Origin: Gemmatimonadota bacterium | GTDB taxonomy: Bacteria; Gemmatimonadota; Gemmatimonadetes; Gemmatimonadales; Gemmatimonadaceae | Reading direction: 5' to 3' | Assembly: GCA_027622655.1 (NCBI GenBank) | Contig: JAQBYI010000030.1 | Span: 1 to 39,342, forward strand | Length of the DNA stretch: 39,342 nt | In this document: in pieces, positions 15,031-23,541 of the stretch | Position numbering within the stretch: the first letter of the stretch is position 1 | Layout of the letters: each line of letters opens with the position of its first letter | Notes under the pieces: generated by a model | What the model saw: the letters and a program-made list of their open reading frames with translations, nothing else | The model's database searches: none | Told to the model about the DNA's origin: nothing | Position numbers and translations under genes: made by a program

Positions 15031-16575
15031 TTACCGCGGTGTTTTTCGCGGAATTTTCGTATCCGCCATCGCCGCGTGGTACACGTAGCTCGCCATGATC
15101 GTCGCGTTCTTCATTAGATCATCGGCCTGGATCGTGTCAAAGAAATCCAGATTGGTGTGGCCGCCGCCGCCAGGGATGTGATCCTGCAGGAACTGGAAGC
15201 CGGGAAGCCCGACCTCGTCGAACGCGATATGGTCGGTGCTCCCGAGGCTCTGGTTCGAAACCGCCGTCATCCCGAGATCCCGAAACGGCTCCATCCACGC
15301 GGTGAGCATTGCGCGCGCGTGCTCGTTGCCCTGGAGGTAGATGCCGCGGTACTGCCCGGCGTTGTAATCCTGATTGAAGTACACAGAGAGCTTGTCGTAC
15401 GCCGGCTTCACTCCCACTGCCGGATCCCGAGGATCGCCGAAGTGCTCGCGCACGTACGCGCGCGAGCCCCATAGCCCCTGCTCCTCCCCGCTCCAGAGGC
15501 CGACGCGAATGGTGCGTCGAGGCTTGGCACCAACAGCCTTGAGAATACGCATCGCCTCGAGCATGACAGCCACGCCGGACGTATTGTCGCTCGCGTTAGG
15601 GCTGGCGTGCCATGTATCGAAATGCGCACCGAGCATCACCACTTCGTCGGCAAGGTCCGAACCGCGTATCTCGCCGACGATGTTCATCGCCTTCTCGACG
15701 GTCTCGCCGATGCGGTTCCGCACTTCGAATTCGACTTTCACCGGGATACCCCGGCTCGCAATGCGGTACATCCGGTTGTAGTGCTCCGGCGTAATGGCCA
15801 CGATCACGGGCGAGGCGAGATCGCCTGCGCGCGACCATTGATCGATCTTGGAATCCGGGCGCGAATAACCGCGCACCGCGCCGAGCCATCCGCTCTCGCT
15901 CTGCAGGACTGCGGCCACACCTTCGGACTTGTAGAACGCCATCTTCTCGATGGCCGACACCGCGTTTGGATTTGGCACCGCGCGAGGCGCAACGGCGCGG
16001 CGCGGTACAATGACCGTCTGTTCTATCGCGTGCAGATCCTGCTGCGTCAGCCTCGGTACACCGTTGGTGAGCCGGGTGAGATCAATCGTCGCCGGCGGCG
16101 TCGAGAGAACGGCCTTTCCCTTCAGCGTGCCGCGAAGTTCTGCGAGATCCGCTTTCGACGTCAGCTCCGCGATCACGGCCTCCGCCGTGACCTTGCCGTT
16201 CGTGCCGGCCGTGTGGGCGATCGGATACCCAACCATCGGTGAGTAGTCCGGCTCTATCATGTGCAGCGACACGTACTCGTTGTCCCACGTTACGCCGAAG
16301 TCCATGTACGGTTCGGCGGCGACGTTATCCAATCCCATTCGCGTCAGCTCGCCGCGCACCCACGCCTGTGCACGCTTCATGTCATTCGAGAGAGTGAGGC
16401 GCGCGCCCAGCACGTCCGTCATGTAGCTCTCGAACTCCATCACCTTGGAGCGCTGGAGGCCCTCTTCGCGAATCTTGGCCACCATAGCCCAATCCACTTC
16501 AGTGGCCGGAGTGAACGCGATGAGCGAGCTGACACCGAGCGCGACGACAGCGAGCAATCGGAAACGTGTACTCAT
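15031..16575 (-). CDS. Secreted M28-family zinc peptidase with PA domain
   Basis: ATG 16575 gives a 514-residue protein with a signal peptide (LLAVVALGVSSLIAFTPA). A protease-associated insert covers roughly 120-265. The M28 metal site is visible: H318 and D320 in GAHFDTW, Asp in SDNTSG, the Glu pair in SGEEQG, Asp in NQDYNAG and the last His in GGGGHTNLD. M28 peptidases of this layout act as aminopeptidases or glutamate carboxypeptidase-like enzymes outside the cytoplasm. A start 11 codons upstream is possible but would spoil the signal peptide. It follows the channel-like gene by 43 bp on the same strand. Confidence 0.9.
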   Translation of the reverse strand: MSTRFRLLAVVALGVSSLIAFTPATEVDWAMVAKIREEGLQRSKVMEFESYMTDVLGARLTLSNDMKRAQAWVRGELTRMGLDNVAAEPYMDFGVTWDNEYVSLHMIEPDYSPMVGYPIAHTAGTNGKVTAEAVIAELTSKADLAELRGTLKGKAVLSTPPATIDLTRLTNGVPRLTQQDLHAIEQTVIVPRRAVAPRAVPNPNAVSAIEKMAFYKSEGVAAVLQSESGWLGAVRGYSRPDSKIDQWSRAGDLASPVIVAITPEHYNRMYRIASRGIPVKVEFEVRNRIGETVEKAMNIVGEIRGSDLADEVVMLGAHFDTWHASPNASDNTSGVAVMLEAMRILKAVGAKPRRTIRVGLWSGEEQGLWGSRAYVREHFGDPRDPAVGVKPAYDKLSVYFNQDYNAGQYRGIYLQGNEHARAMLTAWMEPFRDLGMTAVSNQSLGSTDHIAFDEVGLPGFQFLQDHIPGGGGHTNLDFFDTIQADDLMKNATIMASYVYHAAMADTKIPRKTPR

Positions 16576-16618
16576 GTGACGGACGCCTCGATGGAATGTT
16601 CGGTGCAACCGTGCCTGA

Positions 16619-17290
16619 CTAGCGATCCTTGCCCTTGTCGATCATCCCGTCCAGCGCCCGCTGAACGGCGCGCGACGATCCGATGCCCACGGCGATGGCA
16701 AATGCCACGCCGACCGCGCCGAACCCGATGAGGAACGCGGACAGGACGATCTGCCGCGCAAAATCGAGTTGCCATAGTGCCAGCGCGCCGACCACCGACC
16801 AGAGAGCGGCTTTGCAGATTCTGGCGACGAGTCTCGCACGCGCAACGCCTTCCTCTTCCAGCGCGTCTTCCACGCGGTCGGCGAGCATATTGGCGAGGAA
16901 TACACCGACTATCCCGATGGCTCCGACGAGCGCCAGATTCGGCAGGGTGAACAGGGCGCGATCCACAAGCCGTGACAGCACTGTAAGGCCCCAGATCTGG
17001 AGCGCGTTATCGAGAAAGACAAGAAGGACGAGGATCAGAACAACATTCCCGACGCGGTCGTACAGCGCGGAACGCACATCGCCCTTAGCGAACGCCGCGC
17101 GCCACGACTGTTTTCCCCCCAGCCGATCGAGCCGGAGCCAGACTAGTGCTCGAACTACGGCGCGCTTGGAGAGCCAGGCGACACCGATGCCGAGTGCCAG
17201 CACGACGAGGCCGGCCGCGAGCGTGGGAAGGTATTCGGAGACGCGGTTCCGGAATTCGGCCAGAGTACCGGTCGCAGGAAGCTGGGTCAT
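16619..17290 (-). CDS. Conserved-TM-helix membrane protein, mechanosensitive-channel-like
   Basis: The 223-residue protein has about five membrane segments. It contains the repeated TM-helix pattern seen in mechanosensitive ion channel-related proteins: one copy near LPTLAAGLVVLALGIGVAWL, one near VLILVLLVFLDNALQIWGL and a last one near GAVGVAFAIAVGIGSS. It lacks the soluble beta domain of MscS proteins, so it resembles stand-alone TM_helix proteins. Its start lies 3 bp after the stop of the permease gene, indicating co-transcription. Confidence 0.72.
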   Translation of the reverse strand: MTQLPATGTLAEFRNRVSEYLPTLAAGLVVLALGIGVAWLSKRAVVRALVWLRLDRLGGKQSWRAAFAKGDVRSALYDRVGNVVLILVLLVFLDNALQIWGLTVLSRLVDRALFTLPNLALVGAIGIVGVFLANMLADRVEDALEEEGVARARLVARICKAALWSVVGALALWQLDFARQIVLSAFLIGFGAVGVAFAIAVGIGSSRAVQRALDGMIDKGKDR

Positions 17291-17293
17291 GGC

Positions 17294-19540
17294 CTATTTC
17301 CTCGAGAAAAAGACATCGTCGAGCCGGCGCGCGCGGTGTTCCCGCACGGCACTGACTACGATGACGGAGTTTCGCTTTCGGCTCGCAATGAGCGCGGGAA
17401 GCGTGATGCCCAACAACGGCACGAGCGGTCCGCTCGTTGGTGCACCTATAAGTACGACATCGCCACGCGCGATTCCACGAAGCAGTCCGCGGGCAACGTC
17501 CGCGCGGCGAAGCACCTCAATCGGCTGTTCTAGCTCCGCCTCCGCCAACAGAGCCTGCGCATCCGCAGTGCGTTGCGCCGCATCCGCCTCGCTGAGCGCC
17601 GGATCGACGACGGTCACCGGACGGACAGCGGCATCGAACCACGCACCGAAGGCGGGCGCGAGGCGCGCGGCGAGCGTTGCGTTGGCGGCCTTGGTGACTG
17701 GAACAACAACCCGCGAAATGTTCGCGCGGTCCAGCACGCCATACACGATCGCAACCTGGCACGGCGCGTTCTTCAGGACGAGGTCAGCAACCGACGGAAC
17801 AAGTTGGTCGAGCAGCGAACGCTGCCGCGGCTGGCCCAGGACGAGGAAATTGCAATCGGCCTCGCGGGCAGCCTGAACGAGCGCGTGGCTGATTCTCCGG
17901 CCGATCTCGACCACGGGCCGGACCTCGATCCCGCGCTCGCGCCCGAATTGTACTGCTGCGTCGAGCCGCGCCTCCACTCCGCGCGGCAACGCCATGCCAG
18001 CCATGATCGGCTCACCGTCCGGCACCTCGACGACGGTCACGGCCACGACTTCGCCATTGTTTGGCTTGGCAATCGCGAGTGCCGTTTCCATCAGGCTCGG
18101 AAGCGAATCCATGTCGGCGAGCGCCACGAGCACGCGGTATTCATCGCGCTCTATCCGCTCCATCCACGATGTACGAGCCTGAAACACGGTCTCGCGCTTG
18201 CGGCTGTACATCATATAGAAGGCCCAGCCCGCAACGATCCACAGGGCAGTCGCGAGCCACGCAAGCGGATATCCGACGAACATGAACACCGCCACGAACA
18301 GCATCGCCACGATGGCAATAATCGGCGTCACTGGGACGAAGGGCACCTTGTATCCACGGTCCAGATCGGGACGCTGTTTGCGCAGCCGAATAAGCGCGAT
18401 GTTCACGCCGCCGAACAGCAGCAGAAACATCACGCTTGCCGCCGCCGCGACATCCTCGATCGGCAGCGCCACCGCCATGCCAACGATGAGAACTGTGGAA
18501 ACAAGAATCGCGATGTGCGGAGTTCCGCGCGTCGGATGCACGCGTGCTACCGCCTGCGGGAGGCTCGCGTCGCGTGCCATCGCAAATGCCACCCGCGACG
18601 ATGAATAGATGGTCGCGTTCAGCGCCGAGACGGTGGACAACAAGCCGCCGACGAGAATGACGATTCCACCGCCGACCATGAACTGGTTGGCCGCCGCTAC
18701 AAGCGCGACTTCCTTCTCCTGCCCGAGGTACTCCGTCACCGACATTCCGGCTGGCGGCGTGACAGCGCCAATCGCGACGAACGCCACTAGCAGATAGATG
18801 GGAATCACAATGAGGAGCGACAGGAACACCGCGCGCGGAATATTGCGTTTCGGGTCTTCGACCTCCTCGCTCGTCTGCGCGATGATCTCGTATCCTTCAA
18901 ACGCGATGAACGTGAGCCCCATCGCCGCAAACACACCGCCAAGTCCATTCGTCATGAACGGCGAGAACGACCCCTGCCAGCCGGTTTTTTGCGCCATCGT
19001 CCAGAGCCCGGCCGCGATGAACGCGCCGATGATGGCGATCTTTCCGATCGTGACGACGTTGCCGGCTTTCCCGGCTTCCGCTGCGCCGCGAAAATTGATG
19101 TACGCGAACACGGCGCACGCGCCAACGGCAAGCCAAATTTCGACCGGGAAGATCGGCGTCTGGATATCGTGAAATCCGGCCACGGCCATCGCTTCCCTGA
19201 AGTACGCGCCGAAGCCGAGTGCGTAGAGGGAGCAGGCGACGGCGTGGGCAAACCAATCCATCCATCCGGCAAGGAACCCGCTCGGATCGGGGAGCGACTG
19301 CTTGATCCAGAGATAGCCGCCGCCGGCGCCATGAATGGCACCGCCCAGCTCGGCGTACGCCATGGCCGTGAGCAGCGCAATCAGTCCGTTGAGCAGGAAC
19401 ACGACGAGCAGCGCAGGGCCGGCTACACCAGCCGCAATCCCGGTGAGCACAAAAATGCCGGCCCCGATCATGGCGCCGACACCAATCATGGTGACGTCGA
19501 TCAGCCGCATCTCGCGGCTTAGGCGAACTTCGACTGCCAC
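17294..19540 (-). CDS. APC-family amino-acid permease with C-terminal universal stress domains
   Basis: The 748-residue protein has about 12 transmembrane segments (about 15-450), starting with the APC signature VGAMIGAGIFVLTG, which binds the substrate backbone, and a GPALLVVFLLNGL helix. The soluble tail (about 465-748) looks like two UspA-type domains: an EYRVLVALADMDSLPSLMETA start, a second start near SRVVVPVTKAANATLAARL and a glycine-rich RGDVVLIGAPTSGPL end. Permease-Usp fusions of this kind are known in the cationic amino-acid transporter group. The fused sensor may tune uptake to ATP or stress. It heads a transcript with the channel-like protein and probably the M28 peptidase, suggesting peptide and amino-acid use. 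Confidence 0.85.
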   Translation of the reverse strand: MAVEVRLSREMRLIDVTMIGVGAMIGAGIFVLTGIAAGVAGPALLVVFLLNGLIALLTAMAYAELGGAIHGAGGGYLWIKQSLPDPSGFLAGWMDWFAHAVACSLYALGFGAYFREAMAVAGFHDIQTPIFPVEIWLAVGACAVFAYINFRGAAEAGKAGNVVTIGKIAIIGAFIAAGLWTMAQKTGWQGSFSPFMTNGLGGVFAAMGLTFIAFEGYEIIAQTSEEVEDPKRNIPRAVFLSLLIVIPIYLLVAFVAIGAVTPPAGMSVTEYLGQEKEVALVAAANQFMVGGGIVILVGGLLSTVSALNATIYSSSRVAFAMARDASLPQAVARVHPTRGTPHIAILVSTVLIVGMAVALPIEDVAAAASVMFLLLFGGVNIALIRLRKQRPDLDRGYKVPFVPVTPIIAIVAMLFVAVFMFVGYPLAWLATALWIVAGWAFYMMYSRKRETVFQARTSWMERIERDEYRVLVALADMDSLPSLMETALAIAKPNNGEVVAVTVVEVPDGEPIMAGMALPRGVEARLDAAVQFGRERGIEVRPVVEIGRRISHALVQAAREADCNFLVLGQPRQRSLLDQLVPSVADLVLKNAPCQVAIVYGVLDRANISRVVVPVTKAANATLAARLAPAFGAWFDAAVRPVTVVDPALSEADAAQRTADAQALLAEAELEQPIEVLRRADVARGLLRGIARGDVVLIGAPTSGPLVPLLGITLPALIASRKRNSVIVVSAVREHRARRLDDVFFSRK

Positions 19541-19670
19541 GGGCGCTCCGTCGAAAGGACATATCGAGTGTAGGGGCGCGACGGCGACCGGGCAAGGCGC
19601 GGCCGTGTTACCCGGCGAACACCTTGGCCAGGTACGCTACGGCGATGCCGGCGTAGTTGCCCCCTGCGCG

Positions 19671-20708
19671 CTAGAACCCGCGCGCCGTATCGAACACGTT
19701 CAGCAGCGGGCTCCCGGCCAGGTACCGCCGGAGGTTCTCGCAGAACAGCTCCGTGATGCGCGCATTTTCACCGTCCGTGGTGCTCGCCGAGTGCGAACAG
19801 ACAATCACGTTGTCCATCTCCCAGAGCGGGCTCGACTGTGGAAGCGGTTCCTGCTCAAACACATCGAGCCCAGCGCCAAGCAGGTGGCCCGAACGCAGGG
19901 CGTCAACGAGCGCCGATTCGTCCACCAATGCTCCGCGGCCGATATTAATGAACACCGCTCCGCTCGGAAGCATGGCCAGTTCAACTGCTCCGATCATGCG
20001 GGCGGTCTCAGCCGTATGCGGTGCAATGAGCACGAGATTCTGCGCCTCGGCGAGCGCGCGCGGAAGATCGGCCGGGCCGTAGAGCACATCGAGGTGCAAA
20101 TCGGCCGGCACCACTCCGACGGTCGATCGCTTCACACCAACGACGCGCATCCCGAACGTCTGCCCCATCCGCGCGACTTCCTTGCCGACGCGTCCCACGC
20201 CGACCACCACGAGCGTCTGTCCACGAAGATCTGTGGACGCGAATCGCTCCCAGTGCTTGCGCTGCTGATCGCGCTTCACGGAAAACAGTTTCCGGTGGAA
20301 CGACAGCATCACGAGAACGCAGAACTCGGCCAGCGGCTGCGCGTGCACGCCCGCTGCAGTGGTGAAGACGGTGTTTGGCATGGACGTTGCGTAGCCCGCC
20401 GTGCGTACGAACTCGCCGATTCCTGAGCTCGTCGCCTGTATCCAGCGGACGCCGGGCGCAAGCGTGCTCAACTCGCGGACGTGCGACTTGTCGAAGTCGA
20501 AAAGCACGTCAGCGCGGGCGAGCAGGCTCAGCCACCGCGCTTCCTGTTCCGCGGTTCGCGTGAACGGGTGGCCGGTGTGATCAGCGTGATAGCGCGGCGG
20601 CGCGAGCAGCTCCGGCTCGAACAGGACATCGATCCGCGGGTCCAGTCCGCGGATACGCTCGACCAGTTCCGGCTCGAGATAGCTGGCGATCAGAACGACG
20701 CAGCGCAT
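19671..20708 (-). CDS. D-2-hydroxyacid dehydrogenase (NAD-dependent)
   Basis: The 345-residue enzyme has the NAD-binding motif GVGRVG (about 170-175) and catalytic R258 (NIGRGALVDE), E287 (FEQEPLP) and H306 (CSHSAS). These reduce 2-keto acids or oxidise D-2-hydroxy acids in the cytosol. The substrate is not clear. Its ATG lies 16 bp after the end of the YbdK-like gene, so they are likely co-transcribed. Beyond the TAG the same frame stays open for 20 codons (to TAA at 19608), with a plausible helix-like sequence NYAGIAVAYLAKVFAG; this may be chance or an old gene end. Confidence 0.88.
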   Translation of the reverse strand: MRCVVLIASYLEPELVERIRGLDPRIDVLFEPELLAPPRYHADHTGHPFTRTAEQEARWLSLLARADVLFDFDKSHVRELSTLAPGVRWIQATSSGIGEFVRTAGYATSMPNTVFTTAAGVHAQPLAEFCVLVMLSFHRKLFSVKRDQQRKHWERFASTDLRGQTLVVVGVGRVGKEVARMGQTFGMRVVGVKRSTVGVVPADLHLDVLYGPADLPRALAEAQNLVLIAPHTAETARMIGAVELAMLPSGAVFINIGRGALVDESALVDALRSGHLLGAGLDVFEQEPLPQSSPLWEMDNVIVCSHSASTTDGENARITELFCENLRRYLAGSPLLNVFDTARGF

Positions 20709-20724
20709 GGCGATTCCCGAATTC

Positions 20725-21909
20725 CTACTCGCGGTATCCGGCCAGCACGTCGGCTTCGAATTCCTCGGCGAGCGCAGTCGTCACGGCGCCGATGTCATTC
20801 GTTCGTTCGTACATCGCGAGTTGCCTGTCAGCACTCGTCGGTGCGCCGTCGGCGAACCGTTGCAGTTCATCGATGTACGGTTCGTTCCCAACCATGAAGC
20901 CGTCGCGCTCGAGATCATCGAGCGTAACGCGCAGCCAGTCGCGAATCGGCATCGTGTTGCCTTCGTCGTCGAGCACGAAATCGGCGTTCATGCCGTGACG
21001 GGACGCCCTCCACTTGTTCTCGCGGATGCGCCAGCCCGGCGGATAAAGACGCCCCTGGCCCGCGGCGACGCGCGAGCCGGCGCGGCGCGCGAGTCCCTGC
21101 GCCAGCGCGACGATCACGCACGTTTCACGCAGCGTGGCAAGTCCGTCGCAGACGCGAATCTCCAGCGTTCCAAACCGGGGGCTCGGACGAATGTCCCACC
21201 AGAGATCCTTCAGCGACGTTATCGCGTGCGATCGCGTTAGCGCGGCCACTACTTTGAGAAACTCATTCCAGTCGCGGACGAGCGCTGGCATCGCTGCGGT
21301 CGGCATCGCCTCGAACACGGTGATGCGCGACGACGAGAGGCCCGTGACGTACCCCTGCCAAAAGGGTGAACTCGTGGAAATGGCCAGGAGCATCGCGAGA
21401 TCGTGCAGTAACTCGTTCTGGACCGCAATGCACGTTTCGGCGTCCGGCATCCCGATGTGAACGTGCAGCCCGAAAATGAGGAGCCGGCGCGCAATCCACT
21501 GATTGCGCGCGAGTAGCGTGTGATAGCGTTTGGCCGGGAACAACTCGCGTTCCTGATACCGCGCGGTCGGGTGCGTGCCGGTGGCAATGAACCTGACCCC
21601 ATCCGCGTGTGCCAGCGCAAGGAGCGGCTCCGCCGTGGCGCGCAGGTCCCGCTCTGCATCCGTGGTCGTACGGCAGATACCCGTGCTGATCTCGAGCATG
21701 GACTGAAAAAATTCGGCCTGAATCCGCGGCGGACCGCTCCAGTCGCTGAGCAGCCGCTCGGCGAACGGCTTCAATGCGTTCGTTTCGCGGTCGACGATTT
21801 GAAGTTCCACCTCGACGCCGAGCGTAAACGGTTCTGATCTGGCAAATTCGACCATGGCGGGCATCAGCCGGAGGGGGCGACGCGCCTCGTGCGCTACCGC
21901 AGGACTCAA
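20725..21909 (-). CDS. GCS2-family carboxylate-amine ligase (YbdK-like)
   Basis: The 394-residue protein shows the glutamate-cysteine ligase 2 pattern: FTLGVEVELQIVD near residue 28, IQAEFFQSMLEISTG, the FGLHVHIGM strand, RPSPRFGTLEIRVCD and ENKWRASRHG. YbdK-like ligases join glutamate or other carboxylates to amines using ATP. The exact product is uncertain; some members make gamma-glutamylcysteine weakly. The first 15-18 residues may be non-native, since later methionines at residues 16 and 19 are close to the first conserved strand. Confidence 0.85.
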   Translation of the reverse strand: MSPAVAHEARRPLRLMPAMVEFARSEPFTLGVEVELQIVDRETNALKPFAERLLSDWSGPPRIQAEFFQSMLEISTGICRTTTDAERDLRATAEPLLALAHADGVRFIATGTHPTARYQERELFPAKRYHTLLARNQWIARRLLIFGLHVHIGMPDAETCIAVQNELLHDLAMLLAISTSSPFWQGYVTGLSSSRITVFEAMPTAAMPALVRDWNEFLKVVAALTRSHAITSLKDLWWDIRPSPRFGTLEIRVCDGLATLRETCVIVALAQGLARRAGSRVAAGQGRLYPPGWRIRENKWRASRHGMNADFVLDDEGNTMPIRDWLRVTLDDLERDGFMVGNEPYIDELQRFADGAPTSADRQLAMYERTNDIGAVTTALAEEFEADVLAGYRE

Positions 21910-21997
21910 TCATACGCCCCCCGCCACCGTTCGTACCAGTATCGCGTTGCTCGGATCTCCGAGGGGCCGCGGTCTGGGCCGGTCGGGCCGGGCAGCG

Positions 21998-22531
21998 TTA
22001 CGTGAAATCTCTTGCGCGTTCCAACAGCGCCTCGAGCCCCGGCTCGTCGGCGTCGCGTGGCTTTCCAGGATGTATGATCGACACCTGACAGCTCTCGGCG
22101 GCCTCGACGAGCTGGGCATAAGTTCCGGCGTCCACGTCCGCGATATACGCCTGCTTGTTCTCATTGTACGCGAACATCTTGTCGTTCATCTGCGTGCACT
22201 CATTGCACGTCGTGCAGCGTGCAGTCTCGATGTACGCCTCGTCTGGGTTTCTCAATTCCTCGGCCGTAGCTTCGGCCGTAGCTTCGGCCTCTGCCTGAGC
22301 GGGCGCCTGCGGCGGCGCGGCGGCTACTGACACCGGCGGGTCGGCTGCTCGGTGCTCCGCTCGCTGCTCCGCGTGCGAATTGTGAATGCCTCCGAGCTCC
22401 TGGAGGCTGTGCCACGATTCGCGACAGCGCCGTGCGGCCCGCAACAACCGGTCGTCGACCACGGAGCGAAACAGCGAGTTTCTGTCGTCCACCAAGGTGA
22501 TGAACGGAACGGTATGACACTCCCGACAGTG
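21998..22531 (-). pseudogene. C-terminal remnant of a larger iron-sulfur protein (ferredoxin domain)
   Basis: The best-preserved part (residues ~85-165 from TTG 22495) is a ferredoxin-like domain: ARCTTCNECTQMND supplies three cysteines and AAESCQVSIIHPGKP a fourth, enough for one [4Fe-4S] cluster. A low-complexity A/E/P linker precedes it. Upstream the same frame stays coherent (CHTVPFITLVDDRNS and a CRECH CxxCH motif at 22514-22528) until a TAA at 22532-22534, with no ATG or ribosome-binding site. In family members I recall, this block is the end of a much longer redox protein. Most likely the 5' part has been lost. A short ferredoxin using TTG 22495 or GTG 22492 cannot be excluded. Confidence 0.65.
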
Positions 22532-22563
22532 TTACTCCCGGGGCATCAACCGACTGTCAGGGA
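22521..22563. repeat. Imperfect inverted repeat upstream of the ferredoxin remnant
   Basis: TCCCGACAGT (22521-22530) pairs with ACTGTCAGGGA (22553-22563) apart from one bulged base. No T-run follows. It overlaps the lost 5' part of the remnant and could mark its break or be a regulatory site. Confidence 0.4.
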
Positions 22564-22657
22564 TACCCGCAGGTCGTGTCCGGCAAACCGGTTGTTCTCT
22601 GCCGCTCGGCCAGCGCGGCTCGTAGGCGTAGCGCCGGTAGCCCGCGGCAGCTTCATT

Positions 22658-22689
22658 AGATAACCGCTCCTTCAGATAACCCTTCCTTC
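22658..22689. repeat. 16-bp tandem duplication before the agmatinase gene
   Basis: AGATAACCGCTCCTTC (22658-22673) and AGATAACCCTTCCTTC (22674-22689) are adjacent near-copies. They end 9 bp before the GTG start of the arginase-family gene. Confidence 0.7.
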
Positions 22690-22698
22690 GCGTCCCGC

Positions 22699-23541
22699 GT
22701 GACCTCAGAGCTCAGCAATTCCCTTGTGTTCGCCCCGTCGCTCATCGGCCTTCCGTATGATGCGAGTTCGTCGTTCATGCGCGGGCCGGCTGACGCGCCC
22801 GCCCTGATTCGTGCAGCCATACACTCAACGGCCGGCAACTCTTGGACGGAAGACCTTCACGACCTCGCAGCATCGGAGGGACTGAGCGATGCCGGCGACC
22901 TTGAACTCCCACCGACTTCGGCAGCCCGCGAGCTGATCGAAGCCGGAATCGTGCGCCTGCTTGAAAGCGACCGGAGACCGATTGCTCTTGGCGGCGATCA
23001 CTCGGTGACGTATCCGATCCTCCGGGCAATCAATGGACCACACCCCCGGCCGACGATCCTTCACATAGATGCGCACCCCGACCTCTACGAGGAGTTTGAG
23101 GACGATCGCTACTCGCATGCGTGCCCGTTCGCCCGCATCCACGAGGACGGACTCGCTGCGCGGCACGTCCAGGTCGGAATCCGGACGATGAATGCGCAAC
23201 AGAACGCGCAGGCGGTTCGGCACGGCGTGGAGGTCATCGACATGCGGGCGTGGGCCGCAGGTGTCCGGCCGGTTGTAGAGGGTCCGGTGTACCTCTCGAT
23301 CGATCTCGACGGCATCGACCCGGCATTTGCACCCGGCGTGTCGCACCGCGAGCCGGGAGGACTGACGACCCGCGAGGTCTTGACGCTCATCCAGAGCTGC
23401 GCTGGTACTCTCGTTGGCGCCGACGTCGTGGAGTTCAATCCACGTCAGGACGCCACCGACCTCACGGCACGTCTTGCGGCGAAGCTGGTGAAGGAGATCG
23501 CGGCGCGAATGTTTGCCGACCGAGAGCGAGGAGGCGTTTAG
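22699..23541 (+). CDS. Agmatinase/arginase-family ureohydrolase
   Basis: The 280-residue protein carries all binuclear manganese ligands: H101 in GGDHS, D124, H126 and D128 in DAHPD, and D202 and D204 in SIDLDGIDPAFAPG. Family members hydrolyse agmatine, arginine or related guanidino compounds to urea. The DGIDPAFAPG form and overall length fit agmatinase-type enzymes; the substrate is not certain. Start is GTG 22699. The stop TAG overlaps the GTG start of the K+ channel gene by one base (TAGTG), pointing to coupled translation. Confidence 0.85.
   Translation: MTSELSNSLVFAPSLIGLPYDASSSFMRGPADAPALIRAAIHSTAGNSWTEDLHDLAASEGLSDAGDLELPPTSAARELIEAGIVRLLESDRRPIALGGDHSVTYPILRAINGPHPRPTILHIDAHPDLYEEFEDDRYSHACPFARIHEDGLAARHVQVGIRTMNAQQNAQAVRHGVEVIDMRAWAAGVRPVVEGPVYLSIDLDGIDPAFAPGVSHREPGGLTTREVLTLIQSCAGTLVGADVVEFNPRQDATDLTARLAAKLVKEIAARMFADRERGGV

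Noticed and set aside
22366-22380. Possible heme-binding role of the ferredoxin-region protein
   Set aside because: The only CxxCH motif (22514-22528) lies upstream of any usable start codon, next to a stop, so it is treated as part of a remnant.
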